Positions 1 through 10,850 are shown, counted from the first letter of the stretch. The stretch: 64,000 nucleotides of DNA from Mycolicibacterium wolinskyi (GCF_002101965.1 NZ_LQQA01000017.1:124001-188000), one strand, 5' to 3'. Numbers and translations are program-made. The notes: a model not told the origin generated them from the sequence alone.

Positions 1-249
1 GCATTTCACCAAGGCTGGGCGGAACGGTCAGCCGAGCTGTCGGCAGCGACGACCGAGCGCTTGCGCCGGCAGAAGCAAGCCGGACGCCTGCGTGACGATG
101 TGCCGAGCGCAGTGCTGCACATCTACCTCGACCTGGTGCTCGACGGCCTCGTCGCCCGGCTGGCTTCAGGTGAAGACCCGAAGAACCTCAGCGCCGTCCT
201 CGATCTGGTGGAAGCCTCGGTGCGACAGCAGCAGCCGACGAGCCAGTGA
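1..249 (+). CDS. TetR-family regulator, C-terminal part (gene starts before the window)
   Basis: The frame is open from the first base and ends at a stop near 249, giving about 82 C-terminal residues. The sequence is helical (alternating Leu/Val, Arg-rich amphipathic stretches ending in a Q-rich tail) and lacks the HTH, which would lie upstream of the window. Position next to an Rv1473A-like HTH gene and the ABC-F gene matches Rv1474c, a TetR regulator convergent with that pair beside aconitase in M. tuberculosis. Assignment rests mainly on this gene order; the visible part is ligand-binding/dimerisation domain, for which ligand cannot be predicted. Confidence 0.6.
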   Translation, partial: AFHQGWAERSAELSAATTERLRRQKQAGRLRDDVPSAVLHIYLDLVLDGLVARLASGEDPKNLSAVLDLVEASVRQQQPTSQ

Positions 250-250
250 G

Positions 251-445
251 TCAGGCCCGCGTCTTGGTCCGGTGATTGGGCCCACCGCGGCTGCGCATGG
301 TGGTGCCGGACTCCCGCAGCAAGCTGTGTATCGAGCCGTAGGACCGACCGGTCCTAGCAACCAGCGAGCGGATGCTGGCACCCCCCTCGTAGGCGCGGCG
401 CAACTCGTTCAACAGCTCGTCCCGGGTCTTGTTCGTTTCCTTCAT
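251..445 (-). CDS. Small helix-turn-helix protein (Rv1473A-like)
   Basis: About 64 residues containing one HTH: a helix around LLNELRRAYEGGASI, the turn, then a recognition helix RTGRSYGSIHSLLRESG, and a basic tail rich in Arg and Gly. This matches the short actinobacterial HTH proteins of the Rv1473A type. The ATG at 445 is preferred over 451 and 484 because a GGGGAG Shine-Dalgarno sits 6 nt upstream of it. It is transcribed toward the TetR gene and lies just downstream of the ABC-F gene on the same strand, as in M. tuberculosis. DNA target unknown. Confidence 0.65.
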   Translation of the reverse strand: MKETNKTRDELLNELRRAYEGGASIRSLVARTGRSYGSIHSLLRESGTTMRSRGGPNHRTKTRA

Positions 446-573
446 CGACATCTCCCCGCTCTCGATGTCCCGACGCATACCCACCCTAGGAAGCAGTCAC
501 ACACCGATGGGCGGATTTGTCCAACGTCTTAGATTTACGTGGCCGAAAGCGAGACGGGTCTTGAGTTTTCGCG

Positions 574-2202
<1,629 letters not shown>

Positions 2203-2261
2203 GCTGCTCTGCTCCTATCCTCGGGTTTCCCGGATCTGCTGGCTGTCCGGTCAAGGCTGGG

Positions 2262-2420
2262 AGTCGCTTTTCGGCACGGGCCGCCCCAGCGTTCTCGAAG
2301 TTCGCAGCAGCGGGCGCACGAAGAGTAGTCCCAGGCCGTCGGCCGGTATGTGCCCCTCCAGGCTAGCGGCGTCCAGTCCACTCCAAAGACCGCGCCTGGT
2401 CAACTCGGTTTCCGGGCCGG
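2262..2420 (-). pseudogene. Decayed 3' fragment of echA12 (left copy of a direct repeat)
   Basis: Read on the minus strand this stretch encodes TELTRRGLWSGLDAASLEGH, followed by PADGLGLLFVR, which closely matches TELTKRTLWSGLDASSLEGH and QAEGLGQLYVR near the end of the intact EchA12 encoded at 26222-27049. After that point a 1-nt deletion shifts the frame and the C-terminus is lost. At DNA level the match runs to about 26247-26406 in the same orientation with clear but diverged identity (roughly three quarters or more by eye). It has no start of its own and is a remnant. It sits exactly where echA12 is expected next to the ABC-F gene, so it marks the left edge of the inserted lipid island. 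Confidence 0.85.
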
Positions 2421-2451
2421 TGACGCCGGCACAGGAGTTTGCCGACTTGCG

Positions 2452-4314
2452 ATGGCGGCCCGGACAGCGTTTCCTGAGACAAACCTCACCGGCCAAGGGG
2501 GGCATCGGGTAGAGGGCACATCAAACAGATCCGTTCGCCTAAGCTCGTTTGGTCGTGCATCGGAGAGCTATGAGAGGGGCATAGTCATCGAGTCGTCAAT
2601 CCCTGCCGTCCTGAGGGAGCGCGCGAGCATACAGCCCAACGATGTCGCGTTCACGTACATGAACTACGACACCGCTTGGGAAGGCGTTCCCGAGAGCCTG
2701 ACGTGGTCGCAGCTGCATCGGCGGGCAGTCAACCTGGCCGACGAGATCCGCGAGCGCGCCGAGTTCGGCGACCGCGCAGTGATCCTCGCGCCCCAGGGCA
2801 TGGAGTACGTGGTCGGTTTCCTCGGCGCACTCCAGGCCAACCTCATCGCGGTCCCGCTGTCGGTGCCCATGCCCGGCGTGAGCGACGAGCGAGTCACCGC
2901 CGTCCTCGCCGACGCGACACCGACGGTGATATTGACCACGTCGGCCATCGTCGACGATGTCCGGCCGTATGCCACAAGCGTCGACGGGCGCCCCGCGCCG
3001 GCGATCATCGAGATCGACAAACTCGACCTCGATACCCGGCGCCGGGTCACCCGCCGCCGCGAAGAATGCCCCGAACTCGCCTACCTGCAGTACACCTCGG
3101 GTTCGACGAGAATCCCGGCGGGCGTGATGGTGTCGCATCTCAACCTCGCGACCAACTTCGAGCAGATGACCACGTACTTCTTCGCCGATCACGGCAAGGT
3201 GGCGCCGCCGGGCACGTCGGTGGTCTCCTGGCTGCCCTTCTATCACGACATGGGCTTGCTGCTGGGTATCTGCGCACCGATCCTCGGCGGTTGGGAGACG
3301 GTGTTCACCAGCCCGATCGCGTTCCTGACCCGCCCGGCACGCTGGATGCAGCTGCTCAGCAACCGGCAGTGGGGCCTGAGTGCGGCCCCGAACTTCGCAT
3401 TCGACCTTGCCGCCGCGCGGACCACCGACGAGGACATGGCCGGCCGCGATCTCGGCAACGTGCTCGCGATCATGAGCGGGGCCGAACGCGTGCAGCCGGT
3501 CACGGTCCGCAGATTCGCGCAGCGATTCGCCCCGTTCAACCTGTCGGACACCGTGATCCGGCCGTCGTATGGCCTCGCCGAGGCCACGCTGTACGTCGCC
3601 ACCCATGCGCCCGGTTCGAGCCCGACGGTGGTGACCTTCGAGCCCGAGAAACTCTCACAGGGCCAGGCTGAGCGGGCTGACGGCGGAACCCCGCTGATCA
3701 GTTACGGCACGCCCGAGTCGCCTGCCGTGCGCATCGTCGATCCCGAAACCCGGCGCGAATGCGGCGCTGGCTCGATCGGCGAGATCTGGACGCGCGGCGA
3801 CAACATCTGCCTCGGCTACTGGAACAAGACCGACGAGACCGCACACACCTTCGGTGGCCGGATCGACAACCCGTCGGACGGCACCCCGGCCGAAAGCTGG
3901 CTGCGCACCGGCGATCTGGGTTTCATCTCGGAAGGTGAACTGTTCATCATCGGCCGGCTGAAGGATCTGCTGATCGTGCGCGGGCGCAATCACTATCCCG
4001 ATGACATCGAGGCCACCGTCAGCGCGATCTCGAAGGGCCGGGTCGCGGCGATCTCGGTCGACCGGGACGGCACCGAGCAGTTGGTCGTCATCATCGAGGT
4101 CAAAGAACAGGGCAACGACCCCGAGAACGCCGGCAAACACGAGGCGCTCAAGACCGAGGTGACGGCCGCGATCGCCAACGCGCACGGGATCGGGCCGGCA
4201 GATCTGGCGCTGGTATCCCGCGGATCGCTGCCGATCACCACGAGCGGCAAGATCCGCAGGCAGAAATGCGCCGAGCTGTACCGGACCGATGCGTTGACCC
4301 GCGTCGACGGCTGA
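2452..4314 (+). CDS. Long-chain fatty-acyl-AMP ligase (FAAL, FadD28/FadD23-like)
   Basis: Activates a fatty acid as acyl-adenylate and hands it to a polyketide synthase. The body closely follows mycobacterial FadD28-type FAALs: start-proximal IPAVLRERASIQPNDVAFTY, the P-loop-like YTSGSTRIPAG, SWLPFYHDMGL, RPSYGLAEATLYVATHAPG, WLRTGDLGF and the C-terminal Lys loop TTSGKIRRQ. Similarity to the family begins only around 2584, where the in-frame codons are ATA GTC ATC; a good purine-rich ribosome site (GAGAGGGG) ends just before. No ATG, GTG or TTG occurs there, so the listed start at 2452 is the nearest canonical one and is probably too long. First gene of a plus-strand run with the GT2 and drrABC genes; probable partner is the Pks encoded at 16538-22870. 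Confidence 0.88.
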   Translation: MAARTAFPETNLTGQGGHRVEGTSNRSVRLSSFGRASESYERGIVIESSIPAVLRERASIQPNDVAFTYMNYDTAWEGVPESLTWSQLHRRAVNLADEIRERAEFGDRAVILAPQGMEYVVGFLGALQANLIAVPLSVPMPGVSDERVTAVLADATPTVILTTSAIVDDVRPYATSVDGRPAPAIIEIDKLDLDTRRRVTRRREECPELAYLQYTSGSTRIPAGVMVSHLNLATNFEQMTTYFFADHGKVAPPGTSVVSWLPFYHDMGLLLGICAPILGGWETVFTSPIAFLTRPARWMQLLSNRQWGLSAAPNFAFDLAAARTTDEDMAGRDLGNVLAIMSGAERVQPVTVRRFAQRFAPFNLSDTVIRPSYGLAEATLYVATHAPGSSPTVVTFEPEKLSQGQAERADGGTPLISYGTPESPAVRIVDPETRRECGAGSIGEIWTRGDNICLGYWNKTDETAHTFGGRIDNPSDGTPAESWLRTGDLGFISEGELFIIGRLKDLLIVRGRNHYPDDIEATVSAISKGRVAAISVDRDGTEQLVVIIEVKEQGNDPENAGKHEALKTEVTAAIANAHGIGPADLALVSRGSLPITTSGKIRRQKCAELYRTDALTRVDG

Positions 4315-4382
4315 CGGGACGGTACGCAGCGGATGTATCAACAGTCCAGCCCGGGCCGCCCGGTGCGATCGGTCAGGTTGTC

Positions 4383-5102
4383 ATGATCTCGTTCGTCATC
4401 CCGACGCTCAACGAAGAGGAGACGATCGGGAAGACCCTCGAATGTCTGTCGGAGTACGCGGGCGAGCACGAGATCATCGTTTCCGACGGATGCAGTACCG
4501 ACCGGACGGTCGACATCTGCCGCCAGTACACCGACACCGTGGTCGTCCACGACAAGCCCCATCGGCAGACGATCGCCGAAGCCAGGAACGCCGGTGCCGC
4601 GGTCGCCCGCGGTGATTTCCTCGTGTTCCTCGACGCCGACGTCATCGTGCCCGATGTCAACGAGTTCTTCCGAGTGGCCGACCAGGCCTTCCGGTCGATC
4701 GACGGCCTGGTGGCGTTGACCGGAAAGTACCGGGTCCTGCCGGAGGTGAGCACTGCGGCGGACAAGTACGTCTTCACCATGCTGGGCCTGCAGTTCCTGT
4801 TGCAGAACAACGTGTTTCGGGTCGGCGCCGCGGGCGGCGAGTTCCAGATGATCACTGCCGAGGCGTTCCGATCGGTGGGCGGCTTCGACGAGAAACTCGT
4901 GGCCGCCGAGGACATGGACCTGTTTCGCAGGCTGTCGCGCATCGGGCGTACGCACTTCGCCCGGCAACTGACCGTCTACCACTCCGGTCGGCGCGCACAT
5001 TCCATCGGTTGGCCGCGGCTGCTCTGGAAATGGTTCAGCAATTCGGTCTCGGTGTTCCTGTTCAGAAAATCGGTGAGTAGAGAATGGGAGGCGATCCGGT
5101 GA
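4383..5102 (+). CDS. GT2-family glycosyltransferase
   Basis: 239 residues with a GT-A fold: N-terminal MISFVIPTLNEEETIGKTL, the SDGCSTDRTV nucleotide loop, FLDADV metal-binding motif at about residues 83-87, and the acceptor-side ED motif in AAEDMDLFRRL. A hydrophobic, Trp/Phe-rich C-terminus (WPRLLWKWFSNSVSVFLF) suggests membrane contact, so it may use a lipid-linked donor or acceptor. The ATG at 4383 is chosen because the family homology starts there; the longer frame from 4266 overlaps the FAAL gene and adds an unrelated leader. It lies about 68 nt after the FAAL gene and 73 nt before the drrA-like gene. Sugar unknown. Confidence 0.8.
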   Translation: MISFVIPTLNEEETIGKTLECLSEYAGEHEIIVSDGCSTDRTVDICRQYTDTVVVHDKPHRQTIAEARNAGAAVARGDFLVFLDADVIVPDVNEFFRVADQAFRSIDGLVALTGKYRVLPEVSTAADKYVFTMLGLQFLLQNNVFRVGAAGGEFQMITAEAFRSVGGFDEKLVAAEDMDLFRRLSRIGRTHFARQLTVYHSGRRAHSIGWPRLLWKWFSNSVSVFLFRKSVSREWEAIR

Positions 5103-5175
5103 TGCCGACCATGCGCGACGGCGGCAACATGGCGCCGGCCCAACGGTGTTGGCGGTTTCGGCAAGGTGGGGTCGC

Positions 5176-6105
5176 GTGATCGAACTGAGCGGCCTCACCA
5201 AGGCTTACCAAGGAGTGGCGGCACTCAACGACGTGAGCTTCTCGGTGCCGACCGGATCGGTCCTGGCGCTGCTCGGTCACAACGGGGCGGGCAAGACCAC
5301 AACCGTCAAGATCCTGTCGACCTTGATCCAGCCGACGTCCGGCCGGGCGCTCGTCGCGGGCTTCGACGTCGTCACCCAGGCCGGGCTGGTGCGCCAGAAC
5401 ATCGGTGTGACAGGACAGGAAGCCTGCCTGGACCAGCTGCTGACCGGACGTGAGAACCTGACCCTGTTCGGCCGGCTCCACGGGTTGCGCCGCAGGCAGG
5501 CCCGGGAGCGCGCGGACGAGTTGATCGACCAGTTCGATCTCGAGCACGCCGCCGACCGCTCGGTCCAAACCTATTCCGGCGGGATGCGACGCCGGATCGA
5601 CATCGCGGTCGCGCTCGTGGTGCCGCCGAAGGTGCTGTTCCTCGACGAGCCGACAACGGGTTTGGACCCCAGAAGCCGCAGGCAGGTGTGGGCACTGGTG
5701 TCGTCGCTCGCGGCGCAGGGCGTCACCGTGCTGCTCACCACGCAGTATCTGGAAGAGGCCGACATCCTGAGCGATTCGATCGTGATCCTCGACTCCGGCC
5801 GGGTGGTCGCGAGCGGCACCGCCGATGATCTCAAGGGCCAGATCGGAACCAGTTACTGCCAGGTCACCCTGGTGCGCACCGCGGACGTCGCGCGGGTCGC
5901 GGCCGTGCTGGCCGACATCGACGAGATCGACGCCGACGAGGAGACCAACACGGTCTCGGTGCGCGCGGCCGACGGTGTCGGCACCCTCAGCGAGGTGTTC
6001 CGCCGTCTCGACCAGCTCGGCGTCGAGCTCATCGACATCTCGCTGCGCAAACCGTCGCTCGACGAGGTTTTCCTGCACCTCACTCCCCCGGCACTCACAC
6101 CATGA
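5176..6105 (+). CDS. DrrA-type ABC transporter ATP-binding protein
   Basis: 309 residues. Walker A GHNGAGKTT (residues 34-42), signature SGGMRRR (134-140), Walker B VLFLDEPTTGLD (153 on), H-loop region, then a C-terminal regulatory domain of about 80 residues as in daunorubicin-type DrrA. In mycobacteria DrrABC takes part in moving phthiocerol dimycocerosates and related lipids. The GTG at 5176 starts the family homology and is preceded by a purine-rich AAGGTGGGG. It overlaps the drrB-like gene by 4 nt (ATGA), so A, B and C are translationally coupled. Confidence 0.87.
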   Translation: MIELSGLTKAYQGVAALNDVSFSVPTGSVLALLGHNGAGKTTTVKILSTLIQPTSGRALVAGFDVVTQAGLVRQNIGVTGQEACLDQLLTGRENLTLFGRLHGLRRRQARERADELIDQFDLEHAADRSVQTYSGGMRRRIDIAVALVVPPKVLFLDEPTTGLDPRSRRQVWALVSSLAAQGVTVLLTTQYLEEADILSDSIVILDSGRVVASGTADDLKGQIGTSYCQVTLVRTADVARVAAVLADIDEIDADEETNTVSVRAADGVGTLSEVFRRLDQLGVELIDISLRKPSLDEVFLHLTPPALTP

Positions 6106-6842
6106 CAGCCGTTCCCGCCCTCACCGAGCGGGTGTTGCAGGTTGCGTTGCGCGACTTCGATCTACTGCTCGGCGTTCTCGCACCGGTGTTGACCCTGCTC
6201 GGCTTGAACTTCGCCCTGCAGAACGTCATCGACACCGGCGACATGAGCTACACCGAATACGTACTGCCCGCCACCATCATTCAGGCGATGCTGCTCGGTA
6301 CCGTGACCGCTGCGGACCGGGCCGCCTGGGAGCAGTCCTCCGGATTCACGATGCGGCTACGCACCCAACCCATTTCGGCGCTGGCTCCACTAGCGGCCAG
6401 GATGGTGTACGCGCTGATCCGCGGCAGCCTCGCGCTCGTCGCGACGGTGATAACCGCGTATGCCCTCGGTTTCCGGTTCACCGGCGGCGTTCTGTGGACG
6501 GTCGTATTCCTGCTGATGCCACTGATACTGGCGCTCGGTCTGTCGTTGGGCGCGGACGCGACCGGGACCTGGGCGCACCGCGTGGGCGCGGGACAGTTGC
6601 TCCTGTTCCCGCAACTGTTGCTCGTCTTGGTGTCCACGGGCCTGGCTCCGGCCGACTCGTTCCCGGACTGGGTGCAACCGTTCGTACAGAACCAGCCGGT
6701 CTCCCAGATCACCTCGACATTGCGCGGCTTGGCCGACGGCCATGTGGTAGGTACGGAGCTGACGATCACGCTGGCCTGGTGCCTGGGTCTGCTCGTGGTG
6801 TTCGGAACCATCGCGGTGCGATTGCAACGGCGGCGCGGATGA
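6102..6842 (+). CDS. DrrB-type ABC-2 transporter permease
   Basis: 246 residues with about six hydrophobic segments, e.g. LLLGVLAPVLTLLGLNFAL, YVLPATIIQAMLLGTV, ALVATVITAYALGF, VVFLLMPLILALGLSLG, LLLFPQLLLVLVSTGLAP and the last one near LAWCLGLLVVFG. The Pro/Gln-rich loop VQNQPVSQITSTLRGLADG before the last helix is typical of ABC-2/DrrB exporters. Starts within the stop of the upstream ATPase gene and its own stop overlaps the next start, so it belongs to the drrABC unit. Substrate is inferred to be the lipid made in this locus. Confidence 0.85.
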   Translation: MTAVPALTERVLQVALRDFDLLLGVLAPVLTLLGLNFALQNVIDTGDMSYTEYVLPATIIQAMLLGTVTAADRAAWEQSSGFTMRLRTQPISALAPLAARMVYALIRGSLALVATVITAYALGFRFTGGVLWTVVFLLMPLILALGLSLGADATGTWAHRVGAGQLLLFPQLLLVLVSTGLAPADSFPDWVQPFVQNQPVSQITSTLRGLADGHVVGTELTITLAWCLGLLVVFGTIAVRLQRRRG

Positions 6843-7636
6843 GCGTCGATTCCCCGCCGCGGACGTCCTCGTGGACCGCGAGCCTGATTCTCGCGGGCCG
6901 CCTGTTGACCCATTGGCGCCGCCACCCGCTGGTGCCGATGCAGTCGCTCTTACTGCCCGCACTGTTGTTGGTGACCTACTACCTGTTGGTCAGCAAGTCG
7001 ATGGTGCGCCTGACCGGAGCCGACAACCTCACCGCATTGGTTCCCATGTGCACGGTGGCCGGGGCGATGATGGCGACCATCGGGGCGGGTTTCCAGATAC
7101 CCACCGAACGCGACAGCGGGCTGTTGAGCCGATTCTGGGTCTCGCCGGTGAATCGCGGTAGCTTTCTGGCCGGCACGTTACTCGCCGAGGCGGCACGGAC
7201 GCTCGGCGCCGGTGTCATCATCTTGGGCATCGGCATGCTGCTGGGCCTGCGGTTCGACGGCGGCTTGCCGGCCTTGATCGCGTTCCTGCTGATTCCGGTG
7301 CTGGTCGCGGTCGTGTTCGCGACAATCGTTGTCACCGTTGCGGTCTCGACCCGCAGCGCGGCACTACTGACGTTGCTGGGCACCGCGGCGACGGGCATGG
7401 CCTTCTGCACGGGCGGGGTGGCGCCCGTCGAGCTGTTCCCCGCGTGGCTGCAGCCCATCATCCAGATCCAGCCGTTGACACCCGTCGTCGACTCGATGCG
7501 AGCGCTCGCCGAGGGCGAACCCGTCGGGTGGTCACTGCTCGTGTGTTTCGCGTGGTTGGCCGTATTGCTCGCGATATTCGGCCCGCTGGCGGTCCGCGGC
7601 TACCGGGCGGCCGCGGAATCGGGCGGCTCGGGATAG
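6839..7636 (+). CDS. DrrC-type ABC-2 transporter permease
   Basis: 265 residues, paralogous to the preceding permease: segments LVPMQSLLLPALLLVTYYLLV, MCTVAGAMMATIGAGF, LGAGVIILGIGMLLGLRF, LIAFLLIPVLVAVVFATIVVTV, LLTLLGTAATGMAFCTGGV and a final LVCFAWLAVLLAIFGPLAV, with the same P-W-L-Q-P-I-I-Q-I-Q-P-L-T-P loop. The ATG at 6839 lies inside the ATGA overlap with the drrB-like stop; a longer upstream frame is a shadow. Completes an A-B-C exporter. The convergent mmpL gene ends 22 bp further on. Confidence 0.86.
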   Translation: MSVDSPPRTSSWTASLILAGRLLTHWRRHPLVPMQSLLLPALLLVTYYLLVSKSMVRLTGADNLTALVPMCTVAGAMMATIGAGFQIPTERDSGLLSRFWVSPVNRGSFLAGTLLAEAARTLGAGVIILGIGMLLGLRFDGGLPALIAFLLIPVLVAVVFATIVVTVAVSTRSAALLTLLGTAATGMAFCTGGVAPVELFPAWLQPIIQIQPLTPVVDSMRALAEGEPVGWSLLVCFAWLAVLLAIFGPLAVRGYRAAAESGGSG

Positions 7637-7658
7637 CCCACCGCGCCGCGCGGTGACG

Positions 7659-10600
7659 CTACCGGTTGCGCGATTCGTCGCTCCACGCGTCGGCGACGAC
7701 GCTCGCCGCGTGCGTTGCCGCGGCGAACTCACACGTCTGTAGCGCACTGTCGGCGTCGTCATCGTCGTCGGGAGTCGCGGGCTTACGCAACGGCCCGGCC
7801 GACGCGGTCTTCGGCCGGTGAACCGCGGTGCCTTTCCGCTGCGCGGGCGTGGTTTTCGCGGGCCACCAGTTCGCCTTGCCGATCAGCACGCACGCGGCAG
7901 GCACCGTGATCGTCCGCACCAGGAACGTGTCCAGCAGCAACCCGACACCGATGATGAAGCCCATCTGGACGATCGTGGTGATGCTGCTGACGGTCAGGGC
8001 GAGCATCGACGCCGCGAAGATCAAGCCGGCAGAGGTGATGACGCCGCCGGTGGCACCCACGGTCGTCACGACCCCGGACCGCACGCCGTGGCGCGATTCG
8101 TCGCGTATTCGTGAGATCAGCAGCAGGTTGTAGTCCGCGCCGACCGCGACGAGCACCAGGAACGCCATGCCCGGCACACTCCAGTGCAGATGCTGGCCGA
8201 GGATGAACTGGAACAGCACCACGCCGATCCCGACCGCTGACGCGTAGGACAGGATCACCGACGCCACCAGGTAGATGGGGGCGACCAGCGCCCGCAGGAG
8301 CAGCACGAGGATCAGGAACACCACGATGAGGGTGGCGATCACGATGAACTGGATGTCGCCGTTGTAGTAGTCGCGGATGTCGCGGTTCACCGCGGAAAAA
8401 CCGACCATCGAGATCTCGGCGTTGGCCAGGGTGGTGTTGGGGCGCGCACTCTCGCCGGCCTTGATGATGTCGGCCACCTGGTCCATCGCTTCGGTGCCGA
8501 ACGGATCCAGCGCGGTCTGCACCAGATAACGCGCGGTGTGACCGTCCTCGGACACGAACAGTTGCGCGGCCTTCTTGAACTCGTCCTGCGTCAGCACCTG
8601 GGGCGGGATGTAGAAGCCCGACATGGGCGGGTCGGCGGCGTCGCGCTTCATCGCGAGCAGGAACGCCGAGGCCTGGTCCAGGCCGCCGCCCATCTGCCGG
8701 GTCTGGTCCACGAGCAGCTGTACGCCTTCTGCGAGTTGGCGGCTCGAGTCGGCCAGGGTGTTGGCTCCTTGCAGGGCACTGTCGAGGGTCCTCTGCAGGC
8801 CGCTGGGCGAATCGATGCCGAGCTCGCGCGCGGCCGCCGTCGCGGTCGTCAGATTGGTGTTGAGGGTCCGCAGCGACTCCGACACGGTGTCGGTGCCGCG
8901 GGTGCCTTCCAGTTGCCTGCCGAGCTCGGCGATGCTCTGTATCGCCGGATCGTCCCGTGCGTTGGCGATGCGCTGGAGGTCTCCGCGGGCCGCGACGCAT
9001 TCCGGGTCGGTGTTGCACGTGAGGCTCGTGTTGAGGCCGTTGGCGACCGGGCCGGCCCACGTGGACAGGTCGGTGATCCGGGAGATGTTCACGCCGAGGG
9101 AGTCCCCGAGCGACTGCATGTTGCCCACCAGCGTGGCCGTCTTGTCGATCTCCTCGAGCGTCGTGGCGCCGCCCTGCTGGGATTCCATGTCGCCGAGCGC
9201 GCTCGCGAGCCCGCGGACGCTGCCCAATGCCCCGATGATCCCGTTGCGGACCTCGTTGAGGACGTCGGCGAGCTGATCGGCGCCGCCGCTGAGCCTGCTC
9301 AGGTTCGACTCGTTCTGGCTGATCGTGGTCGACGCTTCCTGGAGCTTTCCGCCGACCTCACCGGCCTGATGCGTGGCCCGCGCCTGCTCGAGGGTTTCAC
9401 CGGCCGGGCGGGTGATACCCCGCACGATGTCGATGCCAGGCACCTGACTCACCCGGGTCGCCAGCTGTTCCATGTCGGCGAGCGCTTTGGGCGTCCGCAG
9501 GTCCTGATCCGGCGACTGGATCAGGATGAACTGCTGCAGCGTCGTGCTGATCGGGAAATGCCGGTTCATCGCCTCGTATCCGAGGTTGCTCTCGGCATCG
9601 GCCGGCAGGGTCTTGCGGTCGTCGTAGTTGAACTTCACGAACGCGGCACAACCGGCAAGCGCGACCAGCACGGTGAGGCTGCCCGCCAGATGGATCACGG
9701 GCCTGCGCACGATCCCTACCCCGGACCGCCGCCACAACCGGCGCGTCCCCTCGCCCTTGCGTGGCTTGATCCAGCCGCGCCGCCCGGCGAGCACGATCTG
9801 GGCGGGCAGCAACGTGATAGAGGCCAGAAAGCCCACGGCGATCGTGACCGCGAGAGCCGGGCCGACCGTCGAGAACACGCCAAGCGTCGCGAAGGACAAC
9901 GCGAGGAACGTCAGCGCCACCGTGCCCGCCGAGCCCGCGATCACCTCGCCGATCGTGCGCAGGGCCTCGACGAGCGCGTCGTCGGATTTCAGGCCGGTTT
10001 TCACCAGCTCCTGGTAGCGGCTGAACAGGAACACCGCGTAGTCGATGCCCGCCCCCATGATCATGCCGGTCATCAGGACCATCGTCTGGGGTCCGAGCCC
10101 CAGGCCGAGCTCGCCGAGTGCGGCCACGACTTGCTGGGCGACGACCAGTGACACCCCGATGGTGAGGATGGGCATCAACATCGCAACGAGGTTGCGGTAC
10201 ACCACAATCAAGATCAGCAGGACCGTGATCACGGTCGAGAGTTCGATGACGATCTGATCGCGCGCCCCGATAGCGTTGACGTCGTCCAGCGTCGCCGCCG
10301 CGCCGACGATGTTGGCGGTCAGCGTTGTGCCCGCCGTCACTTCCTTGACCTCGGCGATGACCGCGCGGTAGGCAGCCTGTCCCGACGGGGTACCCATGGT
10401 CCCCTTCAGGTTGATCGGCAGATTCCACGCCTTTTTGTCTTCGCTTGTCATCACCTGCCGCAACTCGGGGATGGTGACGAAGTCCTGCGTGGATTCGACG
10501 TTGGTCGTGTCGGCGCGCAGTTTCTCGACGACTGCCCGGTAGACGCCTTCATCGGCTGGTGTGAGCCCGTTTTCGTTGCTCAGAACGACCACAGCGACGT

Positions 10601-10850
10601 TGTCCGAGCCTGCTTCGCTGAATGCCGCCTTCATCTGTTCGCCGGCGATCAGTACACGCGACTCCGACGGCAGGAACGGCGGCGGATTGCGCTGCGCGAC
10701 AACCGCCAACGGAGGCACCGCGAGGAACAGCGCCAACGCCGTCGCAACCCAGGCTATGATCACCAAAACCGGGTGGCGGACGATCATTCGGCCGAGGGCG
10801 GGAAGCCCGCCATGAGCGAGCACGCCGCTGGAGAAGGCGCGCCGAATCAT
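7659..10850 (-). CDS. MmpL-family RND lipid transporter
   Basis: 1063 residues, the size of mycobacterial MmpL exporters. The first TM helix (HPVLVIIAWVATALALFL) is followed by a large periplasmic loop, a 5-helix block with GAGIDYAVFLFSRYQE (TM4), a second coiled-coil-rich periplasmic domain (about residues 430-790), and the second helix block with GADYNLLLISRIRDE (TM10). The Asp-Tyr pairs in TM4 and TM10 are those used for proton relay in this family. MmpL genes beside pks and papA genes carry the locus product (MmpL7 for PDIM, MmpL8 for sulfolipid, MmpL10 for DAT/TPP). It stands alone on the minus strand, divergent from the GT1 gene. No MmpS partner is present. Confidence 0.92.
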   Translation of the reverse strand: MIRRAFSSGVLAHGGLPALGRMIVRHPVLVIIAWVATALALFLAVPPLAVVAQRNPPPFLPSESRVLIAGEQMKAAFSEAGSDNVAVVVLSNENGLTPADEGVYRAVVEKLRADTTNVESTQDFVTIPELRQVMTSEDKKAWNLPINLKGTMGTPSGQAAYRAVIAEVKEVTAGTTLTANIVGAAATLDDVNAIGARDQIVIELSTVITVLLILIVVYRNLVAMLMPILTIGVSLVVAQQVVAALGELGLGLGPQTMVLMTGMIMGAGIDYAVFLFSRYQELVKTGLKSDDALVEALRTIGEVIAGSAGTVALTFLALSFATLGVFSTVGPALAVTIAVGFLASITLLPAQIVLAGRRGWIKPRKGEGTRRLWRRSGVGIVRRPVIHLAGSLTVLVALAGCAAFVKFNYDDRKTLPADAESNLGYEAMNRHFPISTTLQQFILIQSPDQDLRTPKALADMEQLATRVSQVPGIDIVRGITRPAGETLEQARATHQAGEVGGKLQEASTTISQNESNLSRLSGGADQLADVLNEVRNGIIGALGSVRGLASALGDMESQQGGATTLEEIDKTATLVGNMQSLGDSLGVNISRITDLSTWAGPVANGLNTSLTCNTDPECVAARGDLQRIANARDDPAIQSIAELGRQLEGTRGTDTVSESLRTLNTNLTTATAAARELGIDSPSGLQRTLDSALQGANTLADSSRQLAEGVQLLVDQTRQMGGGLDQASAFLLAMKRDAADPPMSGFYIPPQVLTQDEFKKAAQLFVSEDGHTARYLVQTALDPFGTEAMDQVADIIKAGESARPNTTLANAEISMVGFSAVNRDIRDYYNGDIQFIVIATLIVVFLILVLLLRALVAPIYLVASVILSYASAVGIGVVLFQFILGQHLHWSVPGMAFLVLVAVGADYNLLLISRIRDESRHGVRSGVVTTVGATGGVITSAGLIFAASMLALTVSSITTIVQMGFIIGVGLLLDTFLVRTITVPAACVLIGKANWWPAKTTPAQRKGTAVHRPKTASAGPLRKPATPDDDDDADSALQTCEFAAATHAASVVADAWSDESRNR

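Noticed and set aside
2596..3606. Minus-strand frame opposite the FAAL gene
   Set aside because: The plus-strand FAAL has clear motifs across the same bases; the opposite frame has none.
5825..6838. Apparent long N-terminal extension of the DrrC-like permease
   Set aside because: Out-of-frame reading of the drrA/drrB genes; DrrC homology starts at the ATG in the ATGA overlap at 6839.
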